Part shown: positions 25,333 through 34,495 of the stretch, piece by piece
Numbering within the stretch: the first letter of the stretch is position 1
How the letters are laid out: each line of letters begins with the position of its first letter
Assembly (NCBI RefSeq): GCF_001437155.1
Contig: NZ_JQAR01000004.1
Coordinates: 86,022-150,021 of the forward strand
Origin: Liquorilactobacillus mali
GTDB lineage: Bacteria > Bacillota > Bacilli > Lactobacillales > Lactobacillaceae
Reading direction: 5' to 3'
DNA: 64,000 nucleotides
Position numbers and translations under genes: made by a program
The notes under the pieces: generated by a model
The model's input: the letters and a program-made list of their open reading frames with translations, nothing else
What the model was told of the DNA's origin: nothing
Databases searched by the model: none

Positions 25333-26220
25333 ATGAAAAAAGAATTACAGATGAATTTTAGTTTTGAAGGAAATAAGGTTAGGACAGTACAAATTAATAA
25401 TGAACCATACTTCGTAGGGAAAGACGTAGCCGAGATTTTGGGATATTCAAACACTCGCGATGCTTTGCTAAAACATGTAGATATCGAAGATAAGGGGGTA
25501 GCAAATTGCGACACCCTTGGGGGAATGCAGAAATTAACAGCAATTAATGAAAGCGGACTGTATTCATTAATTATTTCAAGCAAACTGCCAAGCGCAAAGA
25601 AATTTAAACATTGGGTAACGAGTGAAGTATTACCAAGCATTCGCAACCACGGAGTATACATGACACCTGAAACATTACAAGAAACATTAGCTAAGCCTGA
25701 GAATATGATTCAGATCTTAACAGCTTTAAAAGATGAACAAGAAGCTAGACAGATTGCTGAAACTAAAGTAATCACATTGAATACGAGAATTAAGAAGCAA
25801 GCTCCAAAAGTAGCCTATCATGATCAGATTCTTAAAACGCAGGGAGTAACATACACAGCTACTCAGATCGCCAAGGAATATGGCACGAGTGCTTCAAAAT
25901 TAAATAACCTTCTACATGAATTGAAATTCATCTATAAGTCTAATGGCCAGTGGGTATTGTATTCAAAATTTCAATCTGCAGGATTAACTCAATCGGAAAC
26001 AGTAGAAAGAAACGGGCGTGTATTTGATTCGACACGTTGGACGGAAAGAGGAAGGAAGGCAATGTTTTATTTATTGACTAAGAAAGGCTTTGTTGACGAG
26101 GACAATAAAATTGATTGGGTGAAAGTGAAAGAGATTCGTGAAGAGAACTATAAAAAAATAATGGGAGATACCATTATGGATAGCGAAGAACTTGACAACA
26201 ACATGGCAATATTAAAATAG
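25333..26220 (+). CDS. phage antirepressor (BRO-N plus KilAC/Ant domains)
   Basis: A 295-residue protein. The N-terminal BRO domain runs from FVGKDVAEILGYSNTRDALLKHV to SEVLPSIRNHGVYM; the C-terminal Ant/KilAC domain has TYTATQIAKEYGTSASKLNNLL, VLYSKFQ and RWTERGRKAMFYLL. Such proteins lift repression by binding the phage repressor. The start is ATG at 25333 after AGGGAG. Antirepressors usually sit next to the early promoter; here it is between the replication region and packaging genes, behind a structured region. Confidence 0.9.
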   Translation: MKKELQMNFSFEGNKVRTVQINNEPYFVGKDVAEILGYSNTRDALLKHVDIEDKGVANCDTLGGMQKLTAINESGLYSLIISSKLPSAKKFKHWVTSEVLPSIRNHGVYMTPETLQETLAKPENMIQILTALKDEQEARQIAETKVITLNTRIKKQAPKVAYHDQILKTQGVTYTATQIAKEYGTSASKLNNLLHELKFIYKSNGQWVLYSKFQSAGLTQSETVERNGRVFDSTRWTERGRKAMFYLLTKKGFVDEDNKIDWVKVKEIREENYKKIMGDTIMDSEELDNNMAILK

Positions 26221-26323
26221 AGGCATAGCCTCTAACTTATACATAGTACATTAAAAATGCTATCAACTCGTCAATTTTAGCCTGTCTCTCGTCGCTCTAA
26301 CTTATACATAGTACATTAAAAAT
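26218..26323 (+). repeat. palindrome and 29-bp direct repeat pair after the antirepressor
   Basis: TAGAGGC-ATA-GCCTCTA spans the antirepressor stop (26218-26234). A 29-base sequence beginning CTCTAACTTATACATAGTAC lies at 26230-26258 and again, identical, at 26295-26323, separated by 36 bases. The second copy ends 19 bases before the next start. It may be a paired operator or promoter for the late genes. Confidence 0.7.
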
Positions 26324-26342
26324 TTTTAATAGGAGTGATTAA

Positions 26343-26531
26343 ATGGCTATATTTATTTTGGTTATAAGTTTGTGGTTAATATTTTTTATATTGCTCGATT
26401 TCAGAGTGATGAAAAAAGAGCAAGAAAGTATTGATGAGATTGTAGAGTTTAATCAGAAATTGAATAAACTAAATGTAAATTTGAAAAAGTTGAATAAAAA
26501 GAATTTGAGATTGCCGAGAATTGGGAAGTAA
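26343..26531 (+). CDS. small membrane-anchored protein
   Basis: A 62-residue protein with an N-terminal transmembrane helix (IFILVISLWLIFFILLDF) and a basic, coiled-coil-like C terminus (LNKLNVNLKKLNKKNLRL). AGGAGTG precedes the ATG. Not recognised; the shape resembles small phage membrane proteins of unknown role. Confidence 0.6.
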   Translation: MAIFILVISLWLIFFILLDFRVMKKEQESIDEIVEFNQKLNKLNVNLKKLNKKNLRLPRIGK

Positions 26532-26614
26532 TAAGCGCCTATTAATTAGGCATACATATATGGATTAGCGAAAAAGTGAAAATAAATAAGATGAGAAAGT
26601 GGAGTGATCAATGA

Positions 26615-27403
26615 GTGATAACAGATTCAAATATTAAAGAGATTTTAACAATGCCGAGTGCTAAAAAAGGCATAAAAATAATCATGACTAGCATGAATGT
26701 AGAAAGAAATGAAGCAGCAAATTTATTGTATGTCGATTGGATTGAGCGTCGAGCTAAGAAAGTACCACATAATAGGCTGGTTGCATATGCCAAAAAACAC
26801 ACCAAGGAACTAGAGTATAGTGCCAGAAGTGTAAGGCAGAGTTATTTTAAAAAATGGAAAGATGAGAGAGAGAAAGAAAATAGAGCTACGGCATTGGCTA
26901 ATGGTTGGCTAGTAGTTGGGATGTCAGAAGAAGAAAAGCATGAATTGATTGAAAAAGCGTTACCGAAATTGAGAGATATATTTATTAATTTAAATACTAG
27001 GAAATTTGTTGAATCAGTTTTGAAAAATGGTAAGGAAGAGACTAAGCAAAAGTTTAAATTAACTGATAAGCAGTTTGGTAGAAAAATTAGAGATATTGAA
27101 CTGTTATGTGCCAAGAATCGATTAGGTATTAAGAAGCTGTTTGCCAAAGATAAAGATGCAAAAGAGTTAGTAATTTTGAATCAGTTTATTGAATTAATTG
27201 AAAGTGAAAATGATAATTATGACGCTCTGATTGGGGAATACATTAGAAGTAATGCAGACTATTTCGACAATTTAATTGGTAACATTAGTGGGATTTACAG
27301 TCCAATACTACTTGCCGAGAATTGGGAAGTAGCTAGGTTACGTGATAAATATAAGTTAGTTAATTATGTGTATAGGCGTTTTGAATATTTAGAAAATGTA
27401 TAA
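26615..27403 (+). CDS. unknown phage protein, possible DNA-binding regulator
   Basis: A 262-residue, lysine-rich, mostly helical protein that I do not recognise. KFKLTDKQFGRKIRDIELLC has the look of a helix-turn-helix. It starts with GTG at 26615, ten bases after GGAG; ATG at 26651 is an alternative. Located immediately upstream of the packaging genes, apart from an inserted opposite-strand gene, it may regulate late transcription. Confidence 0.6.
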   Translation: MITDSNIKEILTMPSAKKGIKIIMTSMNVERNEAANLLYVDWIERRAKKVPHNRLVAYAKKHTKELEYSARSVRQSYFKKWKDEREKENRATALANGWLVVGMSEEEKHELIEKALPKLRDIFINLNTRKFVESVLKNGKEETKQKFKLTDKQFGRKIRDIELLCAKNRLGIKKLFAKDKDAKELVILNQFIELIESENDNYDALIGEYIRSNADYFDNLIGNISGIYSPILLAENWEVARLRDKYKLVNYVYRRFEYLENV

Positions 27404-27444
27404 AACAACTATTGCAATTGAATTAACTCGGCTAATTAGGCTTT

Positions 27445-28368
27445 TTACTTGTCATCTAATTTATTTTCTAATAGTTGTTGTTGAACTAATTTTTGATATT
27501 CCTTTGGTAAAAGACTTTGCTCTTCTTCTGTGGGTAATATCTTTTCATCTTCTTTATCAGTCAATACGCTTTGATGGAAAGAAGCTCCTGAATCCATTAT
27601 CTCAGCAAAAATTTGCATTGCTTTAGAAATACTCGTTATTTTTTCTGGAGAGAAATTCTTTTCCTTAGAGGAACTTACTAACGCCCTTGCTAATTCCCCA
27701 AAGTCTCTTACATATTCTTCATTTAACTTTTTTTCAAAGCTTTGTTTTATTTCTAAGTCTACCTCTACTTCTTCTAATCTTATTTCTGCAAGTTTCTTAG
27801 AAACTTTGCTATTTCTATATTTATTAACTATATCTATTGCTTTACTAAAAATCACTAATCCTGAATAGACTGAAAAACAAAAAACGATCCATCCACTACC
27901 TACATCTAAATTAGATATTTGAGGTTTCTTTTCAAGTTCAGGTATACATTTTAATAATGTCAATGCTTTGTCAAATTGCTTGTTTGTATATACAAACAAT
28001 TTATAGGAATCAGATGAAGGCAGCTTCATTGCTAACGTTTCTTTCTTTTCTTGCGGGATCTGTTTTTCAATAATCCCCACAGCACCTTGACATTTGGCGA
28101 TTGCTAAATTAATTTGATTCACAAGAAAATTTACATCATTGACGTTCATTTTAGGTGAATCAACACCTAAATATATCAATCCTTTTTCTTTCAATTTATC
28201 TATGTTTGTGTTTACTATTTCTAGTGGTTCTATCCTAAATAATGCATTTATGGCTCTTGAATAATTAGTAACTGCTAGTATATTGGAAGTATTGGTGCTA
28301 GCGCCTTTTACATCTGTCATATCTATAATTGCTTGTTTTAGTATTACACGAATTTCATTCAATCTCAT
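27445..28368 (-). CDS. unknown membrane protein on the opposite strand (lysogenic accessory gene)
   Basis: A 307-residue protein with one clear membrane segment near residues 157-178 (GWIVFCFSVYSGLVIFSKAI). The N-terminal part looks helical; the C-terminal 130 residues are acidic and coiled-coil-like (EIRLEEVEVDLEIKQSFEKKL) and end with a Q/L-rich tail. AAGGGA precedes the ATG and TATAAT lies upstream on this strand, so it has its own promoter. Opposite orientation inside the late region marks it as a gene expressed from the lysogen, such as superinfection exclusion or defence. No family is recognised. Confidence 0.75.
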   Translation of the reverse strand: MRLNEIRVILKQAIIDMTDVKGASTNTSNILAVTNYSRAINALFRIEPLEIVNTNIDKLKEKGLIYLGVDSPKMNVNDVNFLVNQINLAIAKCQGAVGIIEKQIPQEKKETLAMKLPSSDSYKLFVYTNKQFDKALTLLKCIPELEKKPQISNLDVGSGWIVFCFSVYSGLVIFSKAIDIVNKYRNSKVSKKLAEIRLEEVEVDLEIKQSFEKKLNEEYVRDFGELARALVSSSKEKNFSPEKITSISKAMQIFAEIMDSGASFHQSVLTDKEDEKILPTEEEQSLLPKEYQKLVQQQLLENKLDDK

Positions 28369-28521
28369 ATATGTATTGTTCCCTTGATTTTTTCTTTTAT
28401 TATACTCTCTTTTTATTTGGTGGTATATTTTTTATTCATTTAAAAATACTAAAATTAAGTAAAAAAACAATAGTGAACGTACCTTAATATTGTTATATGT
28501 GTAGAGAAAGGAGTGATAGCA

Positions 28522-28842
28522 ATGGTACCAAGAAAGATTAGTAAACCATTCTATCGCTCTAAAGCGTGGCAGAAATGCAGAGCAGGTTATATCAAATCTG
28601 TAGGTGAATTGTGCGAAAGATGTATAGCAAAGGGGAAGATTAAACGTGGTTATATAGTTCACCACAAGAATTATATAACTGCAGATAATATAGGTGATCC
28701 AACGATTACATTGAACTGGGAAAACCTAGAATACTTGTGTCATGACTGTCATAATGCAGAACACTTCAAGAGGTATGAGGTTATGAATGATGATGTGCTG
28801 TTTGATAGTAATGGCCAGTTGATAAAGAAGTCAGATAGGTAG
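28522..28842 (+). CDS. HNH endonuclease, terminase-associated
   Basis: A 106-residue nuclease: zinc ligands CERC (Cys31, Cys34) and CHDC (Cys73, Cys76), HNH core HHKNY (His47-His48), NWENLEYLCHDCHNAEH. HNH proteins next to the terminase are needed for cos cleavage in HK97-like phages. The ATG at 28522 follows AAGGAG by 9 bases. It opens the packaging module. Confidence 0.93.
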   Translation: MVPRKISKPFYRSKAWQKCRAGYIKSVGELCERCIAKGKIKRGYIVHHKNYITADNIGDPTITLNWENLEYLCHDCHNAEHFKRYEVMNDDVLFDSNGQLIKKSDR

Positions 28843-28979
28843 ACGGATACATTAGAAACGAATATATACTATGTATTATATAGAAGAAAAAATTTTTTAA
28901 CGTTGGTGGCTTATTTTAAATGGCAGGCTGCTAACGTTTTTATATTGATTAAACTCTCTGGATTTTAGTCCTAATAAAA

Positions 28980-29095
28980 AAGTAAGGCTAACCTAATAAC
29001 CCCCCGTAAAGTACTAGATTATAGGACGGCTAGGGAACGGAATGGGAGTTTCGATTTTTGCAAATTCAATTTTCCCACATGAGGGGGGGTTAATT
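28980..29095 (+). other. candidate cos site region
   Basis: The 293-base gap between the HNH and small terminase genes contains a C6 run (AACCCCCCG near 28999), a complementary G7 run (GAGGGGGGG near 29082) and GC-rich tracts (GGACGGCTAGGGAACGG) that stand out against the AT-rich background. In cos phages with an HNH gene the cohesive-end site usually lies just here. The exact nick positions cannot be read from sequence. Confidence 0.45.
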
Positions 29096-29135
29096 TTTCG
29101 ATAATCACGATACATAAAAAAGAAAGGGTGATGTC

Positions 29136-29510
29136 ATGGAAAAAGAAATTAATGAAATTAATAAGGATGAATTAATTTTAAAAGAATATAGAAAATTAAA
29201 GAGAATAATGAAGCCGATTGGCAAGGAACAAATTAAAGCGATTGATGATTTACTAAATCGTTTGGCCTTCATGACCAACACTCTTTCTGAATTAGAAACT
29301 GATATTAAAAAGAAGGGTGCTATTGTGCTATTTGTAAATGGAAAACAAGAAATGATTATAGAAAACCCTGCCCAAAAATCATATAACACCATGATTAATC
29401 GTTATAACTCCTTATATAGCACCATCTTAGGTTATCTAACTAAAGCTATTGAAGCGGAAAAGGTCACACAAGTTCAATCAGATGGATTTGATGAATTTGT
29501 AGGGCGGTGA
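29136..29510 (+). CDS. terS: phage terminase small subunit (P27 family)
   Basis: A 124-residue protein with the P27-type pattern: helical N terminus, a short beta hairpin GAIVLFVNGKQEMIIENPA, then the NTMINRYNSLYSTILGYL helix. It recognises cos DNA and regulates the large subunit. AAAGGGTGATG precedes the ATG. The large subunit follows by 7 bases. Confidence 0.88.
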   Translation: MEKEINEINKDELILKEYRKLKRIMKPIGKEQIKAIDDLLNRLAFMTNTLSELETDIKKKGAIVLFVNGKQEMIIENPAQKSYNTMINRYNSLYSTILGYLTKAIEAEKVTQVQSDGFDEFVGR

Positions 29511-29517
29511 TTCGGTG

Positions 29518-31218
29518 ATGTTGAAACAAAAATATCCTGATGACTATGATCCGATTACTGAATATTGGAAATCGTTTGTTCAAAATGGCGGTAAAACAGT
29601 TGTATCAAAGAAAATTTACAAAACTTATAGAAAAATAATCGCAGATTTAAACAGTAAGGACAGTGATTACTATTATTCAAATCTGAGAGGTAATCATATT
29701 ATTGAATTTATTGAAAATTTTTGCAGACATTCAAAAGGAAAATATGGTGGCAAGCCTGTAATTCTTGAACTGTGGGAAAAGGCGATGTTAGCTACCGTAT
29801 TTGGTTTTGTTGATTCTAATGGTTATCGAAAATACCAACGTGCAGTGCTAATTATTGGGAAGAAAAATGGCAAGTCGTTACTAGCTTCATGTGTTGGCTT
29901 GTATATGTTATTGGCCGATAATGAATCGGGGCCTGAAATATATAGCGTTGCTACTAAAAAGGAACAGGCAAAAATAATATGGGAAGAATCAAAACGTATG
30001 GTGAACAAGTCACCAGCTTTAAGAAAGAGAATCAAACCTACTATTAATCAGTTATCGAGTGAAAATTTCAACAATGGTACATTCAAAGCCCTTGCTAGTG
30101 ATACCAATTCACTTGATGGATTGAACGTGCATTGCGCTTTAATGGATGAGATACATCAATGGAGAAATGGAGAAGCTTTATATAATATCATTGCTGACGG
30201 CGTTACTGCACGTGATCAACCATTAATTTTCATAACGTCAACTGCTGGTGTGATTAGAGAAGATATTTACGATCATATCTATGACGAAGCGACAATGACC
30301 ATTAACGGTTACGAGCAAGAGGCGGGATATGAAGATGAACGCTCTATCTTTTTCATTTATGAATTGGACAAAAAAGAGGAATGGCGTGATAAATCGAATT
30401 GGATTAAAGCCAATCCTGGACTCGGAACGATTAAAAACATCAAAACATTGGCTGAAAAAGTGGCGAAAGCTAGACAAAATAGTAGATTAATTAAAAATTT
30501 AGTTTGTAAAGAGTTTAATATCAGAGAAACTTCAACTGATACATGGCTAAGCTTTGACGAATTAAACAATGAAGAAACTTATGACTTAGCTAAATTGAAA
30601 CCAAGATATGGAATTGGTGGAATCGATTTGTCAAAAACAACCGATTTAACGTGTGCAACAGTAATTTTTAAAGTATCAGATGATGAAAAAATATATGTCA
30701 AACAGATGTATTGGTTGCCAGAAGATATTTTAGAGGATAGAGCTGCCGAAGATAAAATACCATATCCAACATGGAAGGAACAAGGATTACTAAGGACTAG
30801 CCAAGGAAACAAGGTTGACTATCACGATATTCTAGATTGGTTTATCGAAATTCAGAATGAGTATGATATTTACTTATTTTCTGGGGGATATGACTCGTGG
30901 AGCGCCACATATTTAATAAACGAGTTAAAGCAAAACTTTGGAGATGAAACCTTTACGCCTGTAATTCAGGGTATGAAAACACTAAGCAGTCCAATGAAAG
31001 ATTTGGGTGCTGACTTAATTAGTAAAAAAATTAACTATAATAATAATCCAATTTTGAAATGGTGTCTTTCAAATACGGTTACAGAAATGGACAAAAACGG
31101 AAACATACAACCACACAAGGGTAAAAATCAAAGAAAAAGAATTGATGGCTTAGCTAGTTTACTAGATGCCTACGTGATATATGAAAATAAACAAGCAGAA
31201 TATGAATCAATTATTTAG
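29518..31218 (+). CDS. terL: phage terminase large subunit
   Basis: DNA-packaging ATPase and nuclease. Of 567 residues, the N-terminal ATPase has Walker A IGKKNGKSLLAS (about 112-123) and Walker B CALMDEIHQW near 205, followed by the coupling FITSTAG motif. The C-terminal nuclease domain begins GIGGIDLSKTTDLTCA with its catalytic Asp. This is the Terminase_1/YmfN type used by HK97-like cos phages. ATG at 29518 or the adjacent GTG at 29515. Confidence 0.95.
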   Translation: MLKQKYPDDYDPITEYWKSFVQNGGKTVVSKKIYKTYRKIIADLNSKDSDYYYSNLRGNHIIEFIENFCRHSKGKYGGKPVILELWEKAMLATVFGFVDSNGYRKYQRAVLIIGKKNGKSLLASCVGLYMLLADNESGPEIYSVATKKEQAKIIWEESKRMVNKSPALRKRIKPTINQLSSENFNNGTFKALASDTNSLDGLNVHCALMDEIHQWRNGEALYNIIADGVTARDQPLIFITSTAGVIREDIYDHIYDEATMTINGYEQEAGYEDERSIFFIYELDKKEEWRDKSNWIKANPGLGTIKNIKTLAEKVAKARQNSRLIKNLVCKEFNIRETSTDTWLSFDELNNEETYDLAKLKPRYGIGGIDLSKTTDLTCATVIFKVSDDEKIYVKQMYWLPEDILEDRAAEDKIPYPTWKEQGLLRTSQGNKVDYHDILDWFIEIQNEYDIYLFSGGYDSWSATYLINELKQNFGDETFTPVIQGMKTLSSPMKDLGADLISKKINYNNNPILKWCLSNTVTEMDKNGNIQPHKGKNQRKRIDGLASLLDAYVIYENKQAEYESII

Positions 31219-31233
31219 AAAGGAGGTTGAGAA

Positions 31234-32424
31234 TTGGGACTTTTTAATTTTAAAAAGAAAAATCAAGCAAAAGTCGCAACAAGTAATTATAAATTAGTAA
31301 CTGATTATGCCAATGGCTTTTTTGGCTGGAATGGGAAACTGTATGAGTCTGATTTAATCAGGTCAGCTATTCAAGTGAAGTCACAAACGATTGGAAAATC
31401 AGTCGCTAAGCATATTAGAAATGATAAGGATGACAATAAAGAAGTCAATCCAGATCCCTATATTTCTATTTTGCTATCGGAACCTAATCCGATTATGAGC
31501 GGTCAAATGCTGCAAGAAAAATTAATAACTCAACTGGAGTTAAATAATAATGCTTTTGCAGTCATTTCAAGGGATAGTAATGGATTACCTATTTCAATAT
31601 GGCCGATAGTCGCTAATAGTTTTGAAGCGTTACAAGATGTTCAAGGTAACTTATATGTCAGGTTTTACATGCGAAATGGCACGATTTACACGTTTAGTTA
31701 CGATGATTTAATCCATCTAAGGAAAGATTTTAGCTCTAATGATATTTTTGGAACACCTATAACACGTACATTAGAGCCCTTGATGCAAGTTGTAACAACG
31801 ATTGATGAAGGTATTGTATCTGCTATTAAAAATAGTGCAATGGTCAAATGGCTATTGAAATTTAATCAAACTATTCGTCCAGAAGATATCAAGAAAAATG
31901 TTGATGAGTTTACTCAAACTTACTTAAAAACTTCGAATAATGATTCAATTGGTGTCGCTGGTGTTGATGCTAAGGCTGATGCAATTCAAATTGAACCTAA
32001 AGACTATGTGCCAAACGAGAAGCAAATGAATGCTACAGTTCAGCGTATCTACTCACTATTCCACACGAACATTAATATTTTGCAAGCTAACTACAGCGAA
32101 AATCAGTGGATAAGTTACTATGAGTCACAAATTGAACCAATTCTAAGACAATTAAGCGAACAATATACATTGAAACTTTTCACTAGATCGCAGAGATTAC
32201 AAGGCAATCAAATAATCTTTGAATCGAGCAATCTCAGTTATGCCTCAATGCAGACAAAGTTATCACTCGTTCAAATGGTTGATCGTGGAATCATGAGTAG
32301 AAATGAAGTTAGAAGTTACTTTAATCTAAGTCCAGTTGATGGCGGAGATGAAATGCTATTGAGACTTGATACAGCTAAAATAAATGATAACAACTCACAA
32401 TCGAAAGGTGGTGAGGAAACATGA
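31234..32424 (+). CDS. phage portal protein (HK97 family)
   Basis: Forms the dodecameric DNA gate at one capsid vertex. The 396-residue protein has the family's ALQVKSQTIGK-like AIQVKSQTIGKSVA, ELNNNAFAVISRD, DDLIHLRKDFSSND and the C-terminal GIMSRNEVRSYFNLSPVDGGDE block. It starts with TTG after AAAGGAGG. It overlaps the protease gene by 4 bases. Confidence 0.94.
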   Translation: MGLFNFKKKNQAKVATSNYKLVTDYANGFFGWNGKLYESDLIRSAIQVKSQTIGKSVAKHIRNDKDDNKEVNPDPYISILLSEPNPIMSGQMLQEKLITQLELNNNAFAVISRDSNGLPISIWPIVANSFEALQDVQGNLYVRFYMRNGTIYTFSYDDLIHLRKDFSSNDIFGTPITRTLEPLMQVVTTIDEGIVSAIKNSAMVKWLLKFNQTIRPEDIKKNVDEFTQTYLKTSNNDSIGVAGVDAKADAIQIEPKDYVPNEKQMNATVQRIYSLFHTNINILQANYSENQWISYYESQIEPILRQLSEQYTLKLFTRSQRLQGNQIIFESSNLSYASMQTKLSLVQMVDRGIMSRNEVRSYFNLSPVDGGDEMLLRLDTAKINDNNSQSKGGEET

Positions 32425-33134
32425 CAACAGTAATACCAATTAAAGGAGTAATCATTAATAATGATGATGCTTATATCTATGCTTATTTAGAAATGGATTA
32501 CACCTCACCTAAACAGGTTCAGGCAGTATTAAATCAAGCAAAAGATGATATAGAACTTGAAATTAATAGTGTAGGTGGTGATGTTGATTCGGCAAGTGAA
32601 ATATACACGATGTTATCAACATATCAAGGAAATGTAATTGCTAAAATTGTAGGTTTAGCAGCCAGTTCGGCTAGTGTAATTGCAATGGCTGGTAATACAG
32701 TTGAAATTGGTAAATTAGGTCAACTAATGATACACCGTGCAAGCGCTGGAATTGCTGGTAATGCAGATGATTTTAGCAGTGGATTGCAAATGCTAAATGA
32801 AACTGATCAAGCTATTGCTAAATTATATGCAGAAAAAACTGGTAAATCAGTTGATGAAATGTTGAATTTGATGAAGGCTGAGACGTGGCTTGGTGCTGAT
32901 AGAGCTATCGAACTAGGTTTAGCAGATAGCATTATTGGAGAAGATGAGAAACCAAAAATACAAATGACAGCTAGTTTAAACTTAACACCAAGAATTAGCA
33001 ATGATGCGAAAGCTAAATTGAAACTAGCAATCGAAAATAAATTAAATAAGAAAAATGAAGAGTCATGTCAATCAGATATGGCTCTTTTAAATGCTCAAAT
33101 TGGATATTTAGAGCTGAAAGGGAGCGAGTTATAA
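32421..33134 (+). CDS. ClpP-like prohead protease
   Basis: A 237-residue ClpP/crotonase-fold serine protease that matures the prohead. Catalytic Ser82 lies in GLAASSASVIAMAG and His105 in LMIHRASAG; INSVGGDVDSA is the oxyanion loop. The gene ends one base before the capsid gene. ClpP-type rather than U35-type proteases are common in LAB phages. Confidence 0.93.
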   Translation: MTTVIPIKGVIINNDDAYIYAYLEMDYTSPKQVQAVLNQAKDDIELEINSVGGDVDSASEIYTMLSTYQGNVIAKIVGLAASSASVIAMAGNTVEIGKLGQLMIHRASAGIAGNADDFSSGLQMLNETDQAIAKLYAEKTGKSVDEMLNLMKAETWLGADRAIELGLADSIIGEDEKPKIQMTASLNLTPRISNDAKAKLKLAIENKLNKKNEESCQSDMALLNAQIGYLELKGSEL

Positions 33135-34331
33135 ATGAAGAAAGATGAATTATTGGAACAACGTGCTGAATTAATGATTGAAGCTAGAGAAGATATTGCA
33201 AATGCTAAGGCTGATGAGGCACAAGCAAAAATGGACGAAATTAAGAAAATTGATGAAAAGATTGAAAAAATGAATGTTGCTGAAGCTAATTTAAAAGCTT
33301 TGGATGATAAGCCAGCTAAGATTGAAAACTTGGCAAAGGAAAATAAAAAAATTGGAGATGAAATTGAATTGGAAAAAGTAGATAACACAATTAAGAAGGC
33401 AAATTATGTTGATGCCTTTGCAAAAACAATGTTAGGTAAGAAATTAACACCTGCTGAAAACGAAGTATTTGTTAAAGAAAATGCAGCATTTTCACATTCA
33501 ACAGAAAATACAGGCACATTAATTCCTGATACAGTTGTAGACGGAATTTTTAAAATCGCAGAAGAGCAATACCCACTTTTTGCTGATATGAAAGGCTACA
33601 ACGTGCGTGGAACGCTCACAATTAACAAGCATGATGGAATTGTTTCTGGTGATGCACAATGGGTTGACGAATCAGTACAAGCAGATGATGAAGAAAATAA
33701 ATTCGGTCAATTAGTATTAAAAGGCTTTGAATTAAACAAGGTTGCTTCTCTAAGCTGGAAAATGAAATCTATGTCTGAGGCTGACTTTATTAGTTTCTTG
33801 ACACAAGAATTGGCCGATCGTGTTGGTGTTGCGCTTGGTGTTGCAGCTCATCAAGGAAATGGCGTTAAATCTCCTAAAGGTGTTGAGGTTGAACTAAAGG
33901 CTGAAGAAAACACACCGCAAGTCGTTGAATATACTGACAGCATTGCTTACAAGGATGTTACCGCTGCATTGGGCAAGATTCATTCTAGCTACGCTGCTAA
34001 GTCTGCAATTTATGTTAATAATTCTACACTTTGGAATCAATTAGCTAACATTGTTGATGGACAAGGTCGTCCTATTTTTATCGCTGATCCAACAGGAAAC
34101 ACAATTGGTCAACTGTTTGGGCATGAAGTTAAGGTCGATGCTGGTACAAAGGATGGCGAAGTATTAATCGGCGATGCAGCTGACACAGCAGTTAAGAATG
34201 TAAATCAAGAAATGTCATTGGCTCAAGAAGACCACGTTAAAGGACGTACGACTGATTATGGTGCTTATACCATTGTTGATTTTGGTTTATTGACAACTAA
34301 AGGATTCGCGCTTTTGACAAAAAAAGTGTAG
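33135..34331 (+). CDS. HK97-type major capsid protein
   Basis: The 398-residue zero-frame product has an N-terminal coiled-coil delta domain (about residues 1-75, highly charged), a linker with LTPAENEVFVKENAAF, and the HK97 fold (LIPDTVVDGIFKIAEE; QWVDESVQADDEE; PIFIADPTGNTIGQLFGHEV). The delta domain is presumably removed by the adjacent protease. The last codons contain a slippery A-AAA-AAA (34319-34325), so a longer C-terminally extended form is expected. Confidence 0.95.
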   Translation: MKKDELLEQRAELMIEAREDIANAKADEAQAKMDEIKKIDEKIEKMNVAEANLKALDDKPAKIENLAKENKKIGDEIELEKVDNTIKKANYVDAFAKTMLGKKLTPAENEVFVKENAAFSHSTENTGTLIPDTVVDGIFKIAEEQYPLFADMKGYNVRGTLTINKHDGIVSGDAQWVDESVQADDEENKFGQLVLKGFELNKVASLSWKMKSMSEADFISFLTQELADRVGVALGVAAHQGNGVKSPKGVEVELKAEENTPQVVEYTDSIAYKDVTAALGKIHSSYAAKSAIYVNNSTLWNQLANIVDGQGRPIFIADPTGNTIGQLFGHEVKVDAGTKDGEVLIGDAADTAVKNVNQEMSLAQEDHVKGRTTDYGAYTIVDFGLLTTKGFALLTKKV

Positions 34332-34474
34332 TCCCCGCTCAACAAACGGGTGAATCAAAACCCACGGCAGCCAATACAGTAGTTGAAATTACAGCATGGC
34401 TAGATGAACATGAAATCAATCATGACGGCATCACGTTAAAGAACGATTTATTATCACTGATTCCACAGGATTAA
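34319..34474 (+). other. -1 frameshift site and C-terminal extension of the major capsid protein
   Basis: Seven A (34319-34325) in phase A-AAA-AAA precede the zero-frame TAG at 34329. Slipping back one base gives an open frame of 49 codons ending TAA at 34472-34474, with no start codon or ribosome site of its own. It includes ITAWLDEHEINHDGITL. A CCCG/CGGG stem lies shortly downstream. The extension fills an otherwise empty 164-base gap. A capsid -1 frameshift giving two capsid forms is known for Lactobacillus phage A2; use here is inferred. Confidence 0.75.
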
Positions 34475-34495
34475 TTATAGAGAGGAGAGTGCAGA

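Noticed and set aside
26230..26323. 29-bp repeats with a 36-bp spacer, CRISPR-like dimensions
   Set aside because: Only two copies, no cas genes, no typical repeat palindrome, and the second copy abuts a gene's ribosome site.
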